Below are positions 51,628 to 60,601 of a stretch of DNA of 61,241 nt, in pieces. The position numbers and the translations under genes are program-made. The notes beneath the pieces are model-generated. The model saw only the letters and a list, made by a program, of their open reading frames with translations, was not told the origin of the DNA and made no database searches. Source of the DNA: Paraburkholderia silviterrae (GTDB lineage Bacteria > Pseudomonadota > Gammaproteobacteria > Burkholderiales > Burkholderiaceae); the NCBI RefSeq assembly GCF_004353915.1, contig NZ_SMRP01000033.1:1-61241 (forward strand), given 5' to 3'. Every line of letters starts with the position of its first letter. Position 1 is the stretch's first letter.

Positions 51628-52599
51628 ATGAACGAACTCAGTGGCTTTCTTCTTTCATTGCATGGCGCGGCACGCGAAGTGCCTTTCGATGCCTTTCAGG
51701 AGCATGCGCTCAAGCTGCTCAAGGCGCTCGTGCCGTTCGACGCGGCACGCTGGGGCACGGCGCGCCACGACGCGCGCGGCGTGGCCTATCACGCGCCCTA
51801 TCTCTACAATGACTCGCCCGAGTCGCTCAAGGATTACGAAGCCGTTCGCGAACACGATTGCGCCGCCGCGTGGTGCCTCGCGCATCTCGGCACCGTGGCC
51901 AACCTTCCCCTTTCCGTGGTCTATGCGCACCAGCGCAGTCCGGGCCTCTTGAACTACGTGCACCGCTACCGCCATATGCACGGGCTGATCATTGGCTGCA
52001 AATCCGGCGAGGACGGCCTGCGGCAGGCCATCTCGCTGTATGGCGCATACGAGGACAAACCGTTCAACGAGTCGCAGCGCAGGACACTCGAACTCGTGTT
52101 TCCGCATCTGATGGAGGCCTTGCAGACGAGCCTCGTGTTTCAGATGGAACGGAACAGGCCGCACCGCGGCGATGCAGCGTGGTCGATGGCGGTTTGCGAT
52201 GTGGGCGGCGATTTCCTGTTCGTCGAGCCAGACTTCCGCAATCTGCTGCGCGAGGAATGGCCATCCCTCGCGCATCGTGCTTTACCGGCGAATCTCACGC
52301 GGCTCGCGGGCAACGGTGGTCGGTCGAGCTTTCAGGGGCGAGCCGCGCTGTTCTTCACCGAAGTGGTGCGCGACGCGGTGTTCGTTCGCGCTCGTGCGCG
52401 CGTGCCGGTGGATACGCTTTCACCTCGCGAACTCGAAGTTGCAAAGCTCGTGACCGTGGGCCTCACGCACAAGGAAATCGCGCGGTCGCTGGCCATCGCG
52501 CCCGCTACGGTTCGCAATCATCTGCAGGCAATACACGAGCGTGCCGGCGTGCATTCAAATGCCGAGCTCGTGCAGCAGCTCAGGCGCGCGGGGCACTAG
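51628..52599 (+). CDS. LuxR-family (FixJ/NarL-type HTH) transcriptional regulator
   Basis: A 323-residue regulator. The C-terminal HTH (TLSPRELEVAKLVTVGLTHKEIARSLAIAPATVRNHLQAIHERAGV, ~255-305) is a standard LuxR-type domain. The N-terminal ~240 residues match no receiver or autoinducer domain I can recognise; they may form a PAS/GAF-like sensor. ATG 51628 follows GCGGAGG; the frame start at 51514 lies in A/T-rich DNA without a ribosome site. It is convergent with the hydrolase gene, their stops overlapping by 4 nt. Confidence 0.88.
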   Translation: MNELSGFLLSLHGAAREVPFDAFQEHALKLLKALVPFDAARWGTARHDARGVAYHAPYLYNDSPESLKDYEAVREHDCAAAWCLAHLGTVANLPLSVVYAHQRSPGLLNYVHRYRHMHGLIIGCKSGEDGLRQAISLYGAYEDKPFNESQRRTLELVFPHLMEALQTSLVFQMERNRPHRGDAAWSMAVCDVGGDFLFVEPDFRNLLREEWPSLAHRALPANLTRLAGNGGRSSFQGRAALFFTEVVRDAVFVRARARVPVDTLSPRELEVAKLVTVGLTHKEIARSLAIAPATVRNHLQAIHERAGVHSNAELVQQLRRAGH

Positions 52600-53378
52600 A
52601 TCGATTTCCACCAGCGCGAAGCCGGTGCTTCGAGATGCACGAAGTGGCCGGTGTCGAGCTCGACGTATTGCGCGCGCGGAAAGAGCTGCATCCACGTGTG
52701 GCGCTCCGCGTCCAGATCGATGAGCGGATCCTCGCGGCCAAACACGAGCTGCACCTTTTGCACGCCCGCCACGGGCTCGAGAGGCGGCAGCGGATCGGCC
52801 CAGAAGTCGCGCACGATCACCTCGAACGCGCTGGGGTCCACCAGGTTCTGGCGTGCGAGCAGATCCAGATACCAGCGCCGGCGCGTGTTTGCACCCGCAC
52901 CCCAGTAAAGCTCGAAGAGGTTTGCAAAGCTTGTGACCTGAGCCGCAAGCCGCGCGAAACGCGCGTAGTCGCTGGTCGCCTTGAATTCCGCGAGCGCGGC
53001 GAGCAGCGGCTCGGAGGCAGGCGAGAGCGTCAACAGCCGCGTGGCGAGCCGCACGAAGGCGTCGCCGATGTCGTAGACGGGCGCGAGCAGCCACAGCTTG
53101 CCGACGTGCGCAGGCACGCGCGCGATGAGCCGCAGCGCGAGATGTGCGCCGAACGAATGCGCGAGCAGATCGATCGGCCCCCCCGTAGTGTCGGCGAGCA
53201 TGCGGATCTCGTCTTCCGCCGCTTCAACGAGCGCACCAAACGGCCGGGCGAACAGCACGACCGAGCGCGGTTGGTCCCACCAGTGGATCGGCAGCGTGTG
53301 TCCGTAGAGATCGCGTTCGGCGATCGACGAGAGTCCCGGGCCGCCGTGCAGGAACAGCGTGGACAGGGGAGAGTTCAT
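52596..53378 (-). CDS. Alpha/beta hydrolase, proline-iminopeptidase-like
   Basis: 260 residues. FLHGGPGLSS is the HGGPG oxyanion motif of the prolyl iminopeptidase group, the nucleophile Ser is in LLAHSFGAHLAL, and the acid and His are in FGREDPLIDLD and DTGHFVHLEAP. I use ATG 53378, which starts just before the first strand (MNSPLSTLFLHGG); the much longer frame upstream overlaps other sequence and shows no family resemblance. Substrate unknown; peptide, ester or lactone hydrolysis are possible. Confidence 0.82.
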   Translation of the reverse strand: MNSPLSTLFLHGGPGLSSIAERDLYGHTLPIHWWDQPRSVVLFARPFGALVEAAEDEIRMLADTTGGPIDLLAHSFGAHLALRLIARVPAHVGKLWLLAPVYDIGDAFVRLATRLLTLSPASEPLLAALAEFKATSDYARFARLAAQVTSFANLFELYWGAGANTRRRWYLDLLARQNLVDPSAFEVIVRDFWADPLPPLEPVAGVQKVQLVFGREDPLIDLDAERHTWMQLFPRAQYVELDTGHFVHLEAPASRWWKSI

Positions 53379-53464
53379 GTTCGCTGGGCTTGATGTGGGG
53401 GAGTTGCCCGCCGTCTGGGGCAGGCGGGCTTTGCGCGTGGCGGTGTGGCCGTTCGAAGGTCGAG

Positions 53465-53731
53465 TTACTGAACGTCGACGACGCCGTGGTGATCGCCGCA
53501 CAGGCAGTTCGTACCCGGCTCGAGGCTCTGGTCGTGCAGATGGCAGGTCCAGCCGTGCGTCATGCGGCAGATTTTGTTGCCGCCGGCAGCCTGGGGCGCG
53601 GGCGCGGCGGTCGTCGCGGGTGCAGCTTCGGTTTGTGCAGTCACCGCGGCTGCGGGTGATGCGGGATTGTCCTCGGCCAACGCTGTCGAAGAGAGAACGA
53701 AGGCGACAAGGAGGGCAGTCGGCATCTTCAT
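53465..53731 (-). CDS. Small secreted Cys/His-containing protein
   Basis: 88 residues. A signal peptide (MKMPTALLVAFVLSSTALA) is followed by an Ala/Pro/Thr-rich spacer and a compact C-terminal domain with four Cys and several His (ICRMTHGWTCHLHDQSLEPGTNCLCGDHHG), suggesting two disulfides or a metal site. I chose the ATG at 53731 with GGAG 6 nt upstream. No family recognised. It is probably periplasmic or secreted and stands alone. Confidence 0.75.
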   Translation of the reverse strand: MKMPTALLVAFVLSSTALAEDNPASPAAAVTAQTEAAPATTAAPAPQAAGGNKICRMTHGWTCHLHDQSLEPGTNCLCGDHHGVVDVQ

Positions 53732-54038
53732 GTGCATCTCCAGATAAGACGAAAGGCGTCGTACGCGGCGGCTTTGCAGGTACGAGGCCGGACATCGCTC
53801 AGCGCGATGGTGTGACGTTGTTATGTCTGCCGCTTGTCTCGTGTTCGTCGTTCAACAAGGATCGAATTGCGGTGTTTGCCGCGGTGTTTGGCGTGTTATT
53901 GCCCGTATTCGGGATCCTGTTGCAGAGATGGTGCGGGGTCCAGGCATCGCAGGCAATGATGCAATTGCATCATGCTCCGCGAGGGTGGGCGCATCGGCGC
54001 GGCGTGCCTTGAGCCCCCGGGAGGTCCATGCCCGATCG
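53732..54038. other. 307-bp intergenic region between the secreted protein and the LysR fragment
   Basis: No supported gene. It includes the expected promoter of the small secreted protein, but no box pair stands out. Confidence 0.35.
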
Positions 54039-54549
54039 CTAGCTGCGTGCCACCAGCGCTTCCTTCACGCACTCGATGAACTGGAGCGCGGCGGGTGTGA
54101 GTTGACTGCCGCGGCGCTGGATCACGCAAATCTGCATGACCGGCAGCGCGTCGTCGAGATCGAGCCGGCGAATGCCCGCGCGCTTGAATATGTCGTCGGC
54201 GAGCGGCTCGACGAAAAAGCCCACCACGTCCATTTGCGCGACGAGCGCGAGCGCCGCGGTGATCGAATCGCCGTGAATCACGCGCGTGGGCACCGGCAGC
54301 CCGAGCGACGCAAACAGGCGCAGCGTCGACGAGGTCGGGCCGTCGTCGCCGGGCAACGCCCATTCCGCGTCGAGGAAGTCGCGAATCTTGCGCCGGTTGC
54401 GCAATGGGTGCCGGTTGCGCACGCCCAGCACGAGTTGCACCGGCGCGAGCGGCACGCAGACGAAGTCCTCGCCGAGCGCCTGCGGGTCGATGTGCGTGAT
54501 CGCGAAGTCGACCTGCGCTTCGTGCAGCCGCGCGATGGGCGGCACCGGC
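54039..54549 (-). pseudogene. LysR regulator, effector-domain fragment (5' end missing)
   Basis: About 168 residues of an LTTR effector domain (HEAQVDFAITHIDPQALGEDFVCVPLAPVQLVLGVRNRHPL through VQRRGSQLTPAALQFIECV, typical of the CysB/CatM class C-terminus). The DNA-binding domain and linker are absent: the frame ends abruptly near 54549, exactly where an opposite-strand MFS fragment begins. It is therefore a remnant and cannot bind DNA. Confidence 0.82.
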
Positions 54550-55118
54550 GCTTCATATGTCGTCAGCTTCTATATGCCGACCTACGCGATCCGCGAGTTC
54601 GGGATGAGCCCGGCGTTTGCACTGTCCGCCGCCGCGCTGACTGGTGCGCTGACGCTCGTCATTGCGCCGTGGGTCGGCCGCTGGTCCGACCGCATCGGAC
54701 GCAAGCCGCTCATTCTGTTCGGCGCGTGGCGCTCGTGCTGTTCATCTACCCGGCGTTCGCCTGGCTGAAGGCGTCGCCCACGCCGGCGGTGCTGTTCACG
54801 ATCATAGGTGTACTAACTGTGATTCTCGCGATTCAGGCCGTGCCGAGCATCACGATCTTGCCCGAGATGTTTCCCGAAGACGTGCGCGCAACCGGCATGT
54901 CGCTTGTCTACAGCATCGGCGTGGCGGTGTTCGGCGGCTTCGCGCCGTTCATCAGCACCTGGCTCGTGAAGGCGAGCGGCGACAAGCTAGCGCCCGCCTG
55001 GTATCTGATCTTGACCGCGCTGGTGTCGCTGCTCGGGCTGCCGTACCTGAAGGACCGCACCGGCGAGAACATGGATTCGGCCGCCGAATCCAGCATCCCC
55101 TCCTGTTCGAAGATCTGA
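54550..55118 (+). pseudogene. MFS transporter C-terminal fragment with frameshift
   Basis: Begins mid-protein with ASYVVSFYMPTYAIREFGMSP and reads RWSDRIGRKPLILFGA, then a one-base deletion near 54726 (GGCGCGTGGCG where GGCGCGCTGGCG would keep frame) moves it to another frame, which continues VALVLFIYPAFAWL to LPYLKDRTGENM and stops at 55118. It resembles the second half of metabolite:H+ symporters such as KgtP. N-terminal half missing; non-functional. Confidence 0.85.
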
Positions 55119-55126
55119 GCCATGCC

Positions 55127-56223
55127 ATGAATCGCACTTCCGTTATCCCCCATTTTTCCGGCAGCTACGTCGAGGCGCGCCAGCAGTTCCTCGATGCCGC
55201 CGCGTGCCGCCGCGCCACCACGCGAACGTTCGTGCTGCCGCATTACACCGGTGCGTTCGGCGAGCGATTGTCGATCGACACTGCCTCGCTCGGCGCCGCC
55301 GACGCTGACCGCATGCTGATACTGAGTTCGGGCACGCATGGGCCGGAGGGCTTCTGCGCTCCGGCTGCCAGGTGGCGATGCTGCACGACGACGACCTGAT
55401 GGCGCGGCTCGGCAAGTCCGGCGTTGCGCTGCTGCTGATCCACGCGGTCAATCCGTACGGGTTCTCGCATCTGCAGCGCACCAACCAGGACAACGTCGAT
55501 TTGAACCGCAACCATATCGACTTCGACGCGCGGTTGCCCGCAAACGACGCCTATGCGGACATCGAACCGCTCGTGCTGCCCGACGCGTGGCCGCCTTCAC
55601 CGGAGAACGAGCGGGCGCTCGGCGAGTACATCGAGGGCCATGGCATGCCCGCGTATCACCGCGCGCTGAGCAGCGGGCAGTACGCGTTGCCGGGCGGCAT
55701 GTTCTACGGCGGCCGCGCGCCCACCTGGAACAACCGCACAGTGCGCACGATCCTGCGCCCGCACGCGGCCCGCATGAAACATGTCGCATGGATCGACGCG
55801 CATACGGGCCTTGGGCCGCGCGGCCACGGCGAGAAGATCTACGCGGGCCGCAACGTGAGCGCCGATCTCGCACGCGCCCGCTCATGGTGGGGCGCAGACG
55901 TGTTTGCGCCGTTCGATGACGAATCGGAGTCGCCGGTTGTATCGGGACCGGTCGCCTCGATCGCCTATGACGAGTGCACGGACACGGCACTCGGCCTGAT
56001 CGCGCTCGAATTCGGAACCTTGCCCTTCGACGAGATGATCTACCGCCTGCGTGCACGGCACTGGCTGGTCCGGCATCCGGATGCGCCGGCCGCGCAGCGG
56101 CACGCCATCCTTCGCCAGATTCGCGACGCGTTCTATTGCGACCACGACGAATGGAAGGGGGCGGTCTGGGCGCAAACACGGGTGGCGTTGGTGCAGGCGC
56201 TTACGGGGCTCGCGATCGCCTGA
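55127..56223 (+). pseudogene. DUF2817/M14-like carboxypeptidase-family gene with one-base frameshift
   Basis: ATG 55127 opens MNRTSVIPHFSGSYVEARQQFL and runs to LSSGTHGPEGFC, then the frame is lost near 55358 (GGCTTCTGCGCTCCGG lacks one G of the expected GGCTTCTGCGGCTCCGG). The correct frame resumes as SGCQVAMLHDDDLM through IHAVNPYGFSHLQRTNQDNVDLNRN, WIDAHTGLGPRGHGEKIY and the C-terminus. All conserved DUF2817 zinc-peptidase motifs are present, so a single indel (or a sequencing error) separates it from an intact ~365-residue gene. Confidence 0.85.
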
Positions 56224-56396
56224 CTGGAGCAGAAGGCACCGAGCCACGAGTTGGAAGCAGCGCGCAACGGGTTACGAATGTTTTCTATTTAGTTAGGAAT
56301 TCATATTAATAACCCGGTGCGAAATTGTGTTGACGAAGCTAAAAAAGTTACGCACCAACACAGCGTGACGAGAATAATTTCAAATTTGGAGACGTG

Positions 56397-56874
56397 ATGA
56401 AATTCAGATTTGCGGTCGTATCTGGCCTGATGACGGCATTTTACATGAGTGCGCATGCACAGAGTTCCGTCACGCTGTACGGCACGATCGACGACGGCGT
56501 GAACTATGTGAGCAACGAGGGTGGCGGCAAGGCCGTCCAGATTCGAGGACGTCGCACAGACGCTCAATACGCCATATCTCGGTCAGGCGGTCTTCGACAA
56601 CTACGAGGCGAACGTTCAGTATCAGTTCACGCCGGCGTTCAATGTGGGTCTTGGCTACACGTACACCGACGCGCCGCGCGCGAAGTATCAGCAGGTCAAC
56701 CTGGGCGCGCAGTACTACCTTTCGAAGCGGACCACACTGTATGTGATCGGCGTCTACCAGTACGCGTCCGGCATCGATTCGTACGGAGCGCCGGCGGTCG
56801 CGCAAATCAACGAGGTGGCGCCGTCATCGACGCCGAATCAGTTGCTTGCGCGCGCAGGTTTGCTATTCAAGTTC
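56397..56874 (+). pseudogene. Porin gene with large internal deletion
   Basis: ATG 56397 gives a normal porin signal peptide and first strand (SAHAQSSVTLYGTIDDGVNYV), but after about 45 codons the sequence jumps in another frame to the last third of a porin (DNYEANVQYQFTPAFNVGLGYTYTD, then VNLGAQYYLSKRTTLYVIGVYQYAS, then ARAGLLFKF). About 200 residues are missing and the terminal stop is lost, the frame running into the azoreductase gene. It has its own A/T-rich promoter region (56225-56395). Confidence 0.85.
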
Positions 56875-56878
56875 CAGG

Positions 56879-57484
56879 TTACACGGCGAGCGCGGCGGTC
56901 TCTTGCTTGGCCGTTGCGATGGCGCCGTTGCGCGCCTCCTCGCCCATCGCTACACCTTCGGCGCGGATGAAGGTGATGTCGGTGATACCCAGGAAGCCGA
57001 ACGCCGCCTTCAGATAGGTTTCCTGATGATCGAATGCAGCGGCGGGCGCGCCGCTGCTGTACACGCCGCCGCGCGACGAGGCGATGACCAGCTTCTTGCC
57101 GCCGGCCAGGCCGACCGGGCCTTGCTCGGTGTAGCGGAACGTCTTCCCGGCGATGGAGATGCGGTCGATCCAGGCCTTCAGCTGCGAGGGGATGCCAAAG
57201 TTGTACATCGGCGCGCCGATGACCACGATGTCGGCGGCCAGGAATTCTTCGAGCGCGGCCAGCCCGATGGCGACGTCGGCCTTCAATGCATCGTCGACCG
57301 GCGCGCCTTGCGCGGCCGCGAGGTGCGCGCCCGTGAGGTGGCCGATGGGCGTGGCGGCCAGGTCCAGCCGCGTGACCGTAAGGTCGGATTGGCGGCCCTG
57401 GAAGGTCGCGACGACATCCGCCGACAAATCGCGGCTAACCGAGCCGGCGCCGAGGATGCTGGAATCTACGTGCAGCAGTTTCAT
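56879..57484 (-). CDS. azoR: FMN-dependent NADH-azoreductase / quinone reductase (AzoR), copy 1
   Basis: A 201-residue flavodoxin-like AzoR: FMN loop DSSILGAGSVSR, GAPMYNFGIPSQLKAWIDRI and ASSRGGVYS. AzoR enzymes reduce quinones with NADH and can cleave azo bonds. A ribosome site (CGGAGAGAAATTTC) precedes ATG 57484. It is last in a minus-strand group with another azoreductase, maleylacetate reductase and an intradiol dioxygenase, where reducing oxidised hydroxyquinol is a plausible task. Confidence 0.92.
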   Translation of the reverse strand: MKLLHVDSSILGAGSVSRDLSADVVATFQGRQSDLTVTRLDLAATPIGHLTGAHLAAAQGAPVDDALKADVAIGLAALEEFLAADIVVIGAPMYNFGIPSQLKAWIDRISIAGKTFRYTEQGPVGLAGGKKLVIASSRGGVYSSGAPAAAFDHQETYLKAAFGFLGITDITFIRAEGVAMGEEARNGAIATAKQETAALAV

Positions 57485-57616
57485 GAAATTTCTCTCCGAA
57501 GTGGCAGACGATGTGTTTGCCGGTTAGCTGCACGATAGGCCTCGAATGGCCATCGGAATAGCCTGTTTTTTTCGATGGGACCCATCGCTGCGGGAGATGG
57601 AATTGGGCCGAAACCC

Positions 57617-58231
57617 TCAGGGGCGAATGGCGGCAATTTTCACCTGTGCGTGGCAGATCGCGGCGTTGCGGGTGCTGGCTCCGAGCGCGAGGCCCTCCGC
57701 GCGGACCACCGTCACGTCGCGTAACCCGAGGAACGCAAACACACCCTTCAGAAAGCGCTCGTGGTGTTCGAGCGCCGCCGTTGAGGTGTCGGCCACGTAG
57801 ACGTTGCCGCGTGTCGAAGCGATGATGATCTTTTTGCCGGGTGGAAGCAATGTCCGGACCGCGCCGGTATCGTCATAGGTGAAGGTTTCTCCAGCTATGA
57901 CGATGCGGTCAATCCATGCCTTCAACTGGGACGGAACCGTCAGGTTGTACATCGGTGCGCCGATGACGATGATATCGGCCTCGAACAGTTCATCCAGATA
58001 CTCCTGGCCGAGTTCGAGATCGCTGCAGAGTTCGGCGCCTTCGAGCGCTTCGCCGGCCCACGCGGCCATGTGCGCGGCTGAAAAGTGCAACGCGCAATCG
58101 CACGCAAGGTCCCGGTACACCACGTCGAGAGCGGGGTGCAGTCTCCGTTGTTGTTCGACGATTTTTGAGGAGAGCAAACGGCTGACCGAACGGGCTCCGA
58201 GAATACTGGAATCGATGTGCAGCAACTTCAT
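57617..58231 (-). CDS. azoR: FMN-dependent NADH-azoreductase / quinone reductase, copy 2
   Basis: 204 residues, paralogous to the next gene (shared DSSILGA, GAPMYN and PSQLKAWIDRI), but with ARSVSRLLSS at the FMN loop and ASTRGNVY at the second loop. I use ATG 58231 with GGAG 9 nt upstream; the longer frame adds 32 unsupported residues. The gap to maleylacetate reductase is short (37 nt), indicating co-transcription with the ring-cleavage genes. Confidence 0.9.
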   Translation of the reverse strand: MKLLHIDSSILGARSVSRLLSSKIVEQQRRLHPALDVVYRDLACDCALHFSAAHMAAWAGEALEGAELCSDLELGQEYLDELFEADIIVIGAPMYNLTVPSQLKAWIDRIVIAGETFTYDDTGAVRTLLPPGKKIIIASTRGNVYVADTSTAALEHHERFLKGVFAFLGLRDVTVVRAEGLALGASTRNAAICHAQVKIAAIRP

Positions 58232-58268
58232 TGCGAACGTCTCCGATAAACGCGGGGGACTCGCGGCA

Positions 58269-59381
58269 TCACGGCTTCGGCGCGGCTCCTTCGAATGCGC
58301 GTTGCAACAACGCGCGAATCGCGTCACGTTTCAGTGGCAGGGGGTTCCAGTAAGCATTGCTGCACGCGAGGTCGGTGGCGCGGTCCAACTGGTCCTCGCG
58401 CATGCCGATGTCCTTCAGCGCAATGGGCGCGCCGTTTGCACGTGCGAGTTCGTACAGACCTTGTGCCGCGTTTTCATGCCCAACGGCCTTCGCGATGCGC
58501 TTCATCGCTTCCGGTGCAGCCTCGGCGTTGTACGCCAGCGCATGTGGGAGCACGATAGTGTGCGTTGGCGCGTGCGGCAGATCGAAACTGCCGCCCAGCG
58601 TATGGCATAGCTTGTGATGCAACGCCATGCCGACGCTGCCGAGCACGGCGCCGCACAGCCAGGAGCCGTAGAAGGCGTCGGCGCGCGCGGCCGGATCGTC
58701 GGGTCTCGCGACGATATTGGGCAAGCTGCGCGCGAGCGCTGCGATACCGTCCTCGGCCATCAGGCTCGTCAGCGGATTGGCGTCGCGTGCATACAGGCCC
58801 TCCGCCGCGTGCGCGATGGCGTTGATGCCGCTCGTGACCGACATGGCAACCGGCAGGGTCAGCGTGAGGTCCGGATCGTAGATGACCGTCTTCGGCAAGA
58901 CGCGAATATCGGTTCCGGTCCGCTTCTGGCCCGCCTCGGTCAGCCCGTAGATGGGCGTCATTTCGCTTCCGGCATAAGTGGTGGGCATCGCGAGAACCGG
59001 CAGGCTCGATTCGAGCGCAATGGCCTTGGCGAGCCCGATTGCCGAACCGCCGCCCACCGCGACGATGCAATCGGCCCCCAACGAACTGGCTGCCGCCCGT
59101 GCTTCGAGCGCAAGCTCGACCGGCACATGCATGGCGGCGCGATCGAAAAGACCTGCGCAGCGACTAGCCAATTGCGTGGCCACCGATGCGCCGAGTGCAT
59201 GCTGCTCCGGGCTGCACAGGACCAATGCACGTTGCGCGCCCAGCGCCAGCAATTCGTGTTCGAGATGAATGCGTGATCCGCTGCCAAACACGACACGCGT
59301 CGCGCGACCGTTAAAAACGAAGTCAGATGTGGGCACGATGGAGCTCGAAGTTCGGTTGATCGGGAAACGCGGCGGCGTCAT
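58269..59381 (-). CDS. Maleylacetate reductase
   Basis: A 370-residue iron-type alcohol dehydrogenase family enzyme. The NAD loop VAVGGGSAIGLAKAIAL, MPTTYAGSEMTPIYG, and H-x3-H regions around AIAHAAEGLYA and HHKLCHTLGG match maleylacetate reductases (TftE, TfdF, LinF group), which convert maleylacetate to 3-oxoadipate with NADH. The start overlaps the stop of the intradiol dioxygenase (ATGA), coupling ring cleavage to reduction. In some members the metal ligands are not conserved; here the histidines are present. Confidence 0.92.
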   Translation of the reverse strand: MTPPRFPINRTSSSIVPTSDFVFNGRATRVVFGSGSRIHLEHELLALGAQRALVLCSPEQHALGASVATQLASRCAGLFDRAAMHVPVELALEARAAASSLGADCIVAVGGGSAIGLAKAIALESSLPVLAMPTTYAGSEMTPIYGLTEAGQKRTGTDIRVLPKTVIYDPDLTLTLPVAMSVTSGINAIAHAAEGLYARDANPLTSLMAEDGIAALARSLPNIVARPDDPAARADAFYGSWLCGAVLGSVGMALHHKLCHTLGGSFDLPHAPTHTIVLPHALAYNAEAAPEAMKRIAKAVGHENAAQGLYELARANGAPIALKDIGMREDQLDRATDLACSNAYWNPLPLKRDAIRALLQRAFEGAAPKP

Positions 59382-60262
59382 GCCGTCTGCGCGACCGGAT
59401 TGAGGACGAAGTCATAGTCGAGCGTGTAATAAGGCGTGTCCATCCGCGAGCCATCGGGCGCCACGCCCGGAGCGTGTTCGACCCAGTCCGCCACCAGCGT
59501 CGAGCGCACGCCAAAGACGGCGTCCGAATCGAGGTACTGGTCCTCGTTGCGGAAGACATGCGTGATCAGGGGCTCGTAGCCGGCCGCGTTGATCCAGAAA
59601 TGCAGATGTGCGGGACGCCACGGATGCCGTCCGAGCGCTTCGAGCATCTTGCCCACCGGGCCATCGTGCGGGATGGGATACGCCTCCGGGAGAATCGAGC
59701 GAAAGTGAAAGCGGCCGTCGGCCAGCGTGTGCAGGCGGGCACGGGCCCGAAATTCCATTTCCTCTTGCTGTGGATCGGCATATTGGACGTCGTAGTAGCC
59801 GTCTTCGTCCGATTGCCAGATCTCGAGCGCCGCGCCCGACACGGGTTCGCCGTGCAGGCCGCGCACGTGCCCGGAGACAAAGCACGGCAGACCGGCCGCG
59901 CCATTGGAGACGTCCTCGCCATTCTGGTACTCGGGCGCGCCTTCCACAAAGAACGGCCCCAGCACCGTGGCCTCCGTGCATTCGGGCGGCTTGCGGTTGT
60001 TCTGCGTCGTGGTCAGCATCGAGAGGCCGAGCGTATCCGAAAGAAGTATGAACTCCTGACGTTTGTCATCGGTGATATGACCGACGTCGGTCAGGAACTG
60101 GATCGCGTAGCGCCACTCGTCCTCGGTCAGTTCGATGTCGCGTGCGAAGGAGTGCAGATGCTGCACGAGACTGGTCATGACGGTGCGCAGCCTGGGATTC
60201 TTGCAGCCACTCATGGCTGCCAGCACGGCCTGGGTGATGGTGTCTTCGCTGATATTGCGCAT
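59378..60262 (-). CDS. Intradiol ring-cleavage dioxygenase, hydroxyquinol 1,2-dioxygenase type
   Basis: 294 residues. The Fe(III) ligands fall at Y157 (DGYYDVQ), Y195 (PEAYPIP), H219 and H221 (RPAHLHFW), with the usual 24-residue spacing between the second Tyr and first His. The N-terminal helical linker domain is complete. Pairing with maleylacetate reductase favours hydroxyquinol over catechol as substrate (product maleylacetate). ATG 60262 follows GGAGGCAGCA; an upstream ATG at 60295 is weaker. First gene of a four-gene operon. Confidence 0.9.
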   Translation of the reverse strand: MRNISEDTITQAVLAAMSGCKNPRLRTVMTSLVQHLHSFARDIELTEDEWRYAIQFLTDVGHITDDKRQEFILLSDTLGLSMLTTTQNNRKPPECTEATVLGPFFVEGAPEYQNGEDVSNGAAGLPCFVSGHVRGLHGEPVSGAALEIWQSDEDGYYDVQYADPQQEEMEFRARARLHTLADGRFHFRSILPEAYPIPHDGPVGKMLEALGRHPWRPAHLHFWINAAGYEPLITHVFRNEDQYLDSDAVFGVRSTLVADWVEHAPGVAPDGSRMDTPYYTLDYDFVLNPVAQTA

Positions 60263-60601
60263 TGCTGCCTCCACGTTTCTCTTTGCCGGCTTCATGGTTG
60301 AGCGGTCATGCCCGCACTCTAGCGGCGTTCGTGAAGGAAAAATATGCGTGAGCGCGAAAACAAATTTCCAGTAGGTGGAAAAATGATGGATGGAGCCGCT
60401 AAACGCTAACAGGATGACTTTGGTTTGATTCTTCCACCACGTGAAGGACAGTTCTTCCGCGAGGCTATTTCTCTTCGCACGAGAAGGGCCTATCGTGGAT
60501 CTAAATTGCACGAACGGAAAATATAGTGCGAAGGGGTCGCTGGCGGGGGAGAAATCTTCTGCCTATGCGTTCGTTTTGAGTTTATTTACAAAGGCATAAG
60601 C
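60263..60601. promoter_or_regulatory. Divergent promoter region with TTTCCA/TGGAAA palindrome
   Basis: A 339-bp A/T-rich gap between the hydroxyquinol operon and the Dabb gene. TTTCCA (60365-60370) and TGGAAA (60376-60381) form a perfect 6-bp inverted repeat with a 5-bp spacer, about 105 bp upstream of the dioxygenase start. A weaker dyad CTTC-N8-GAAG lies near 60431. These are candidate operators; the regulator gene is not in the window or not recognised. Confidence 0.5.
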
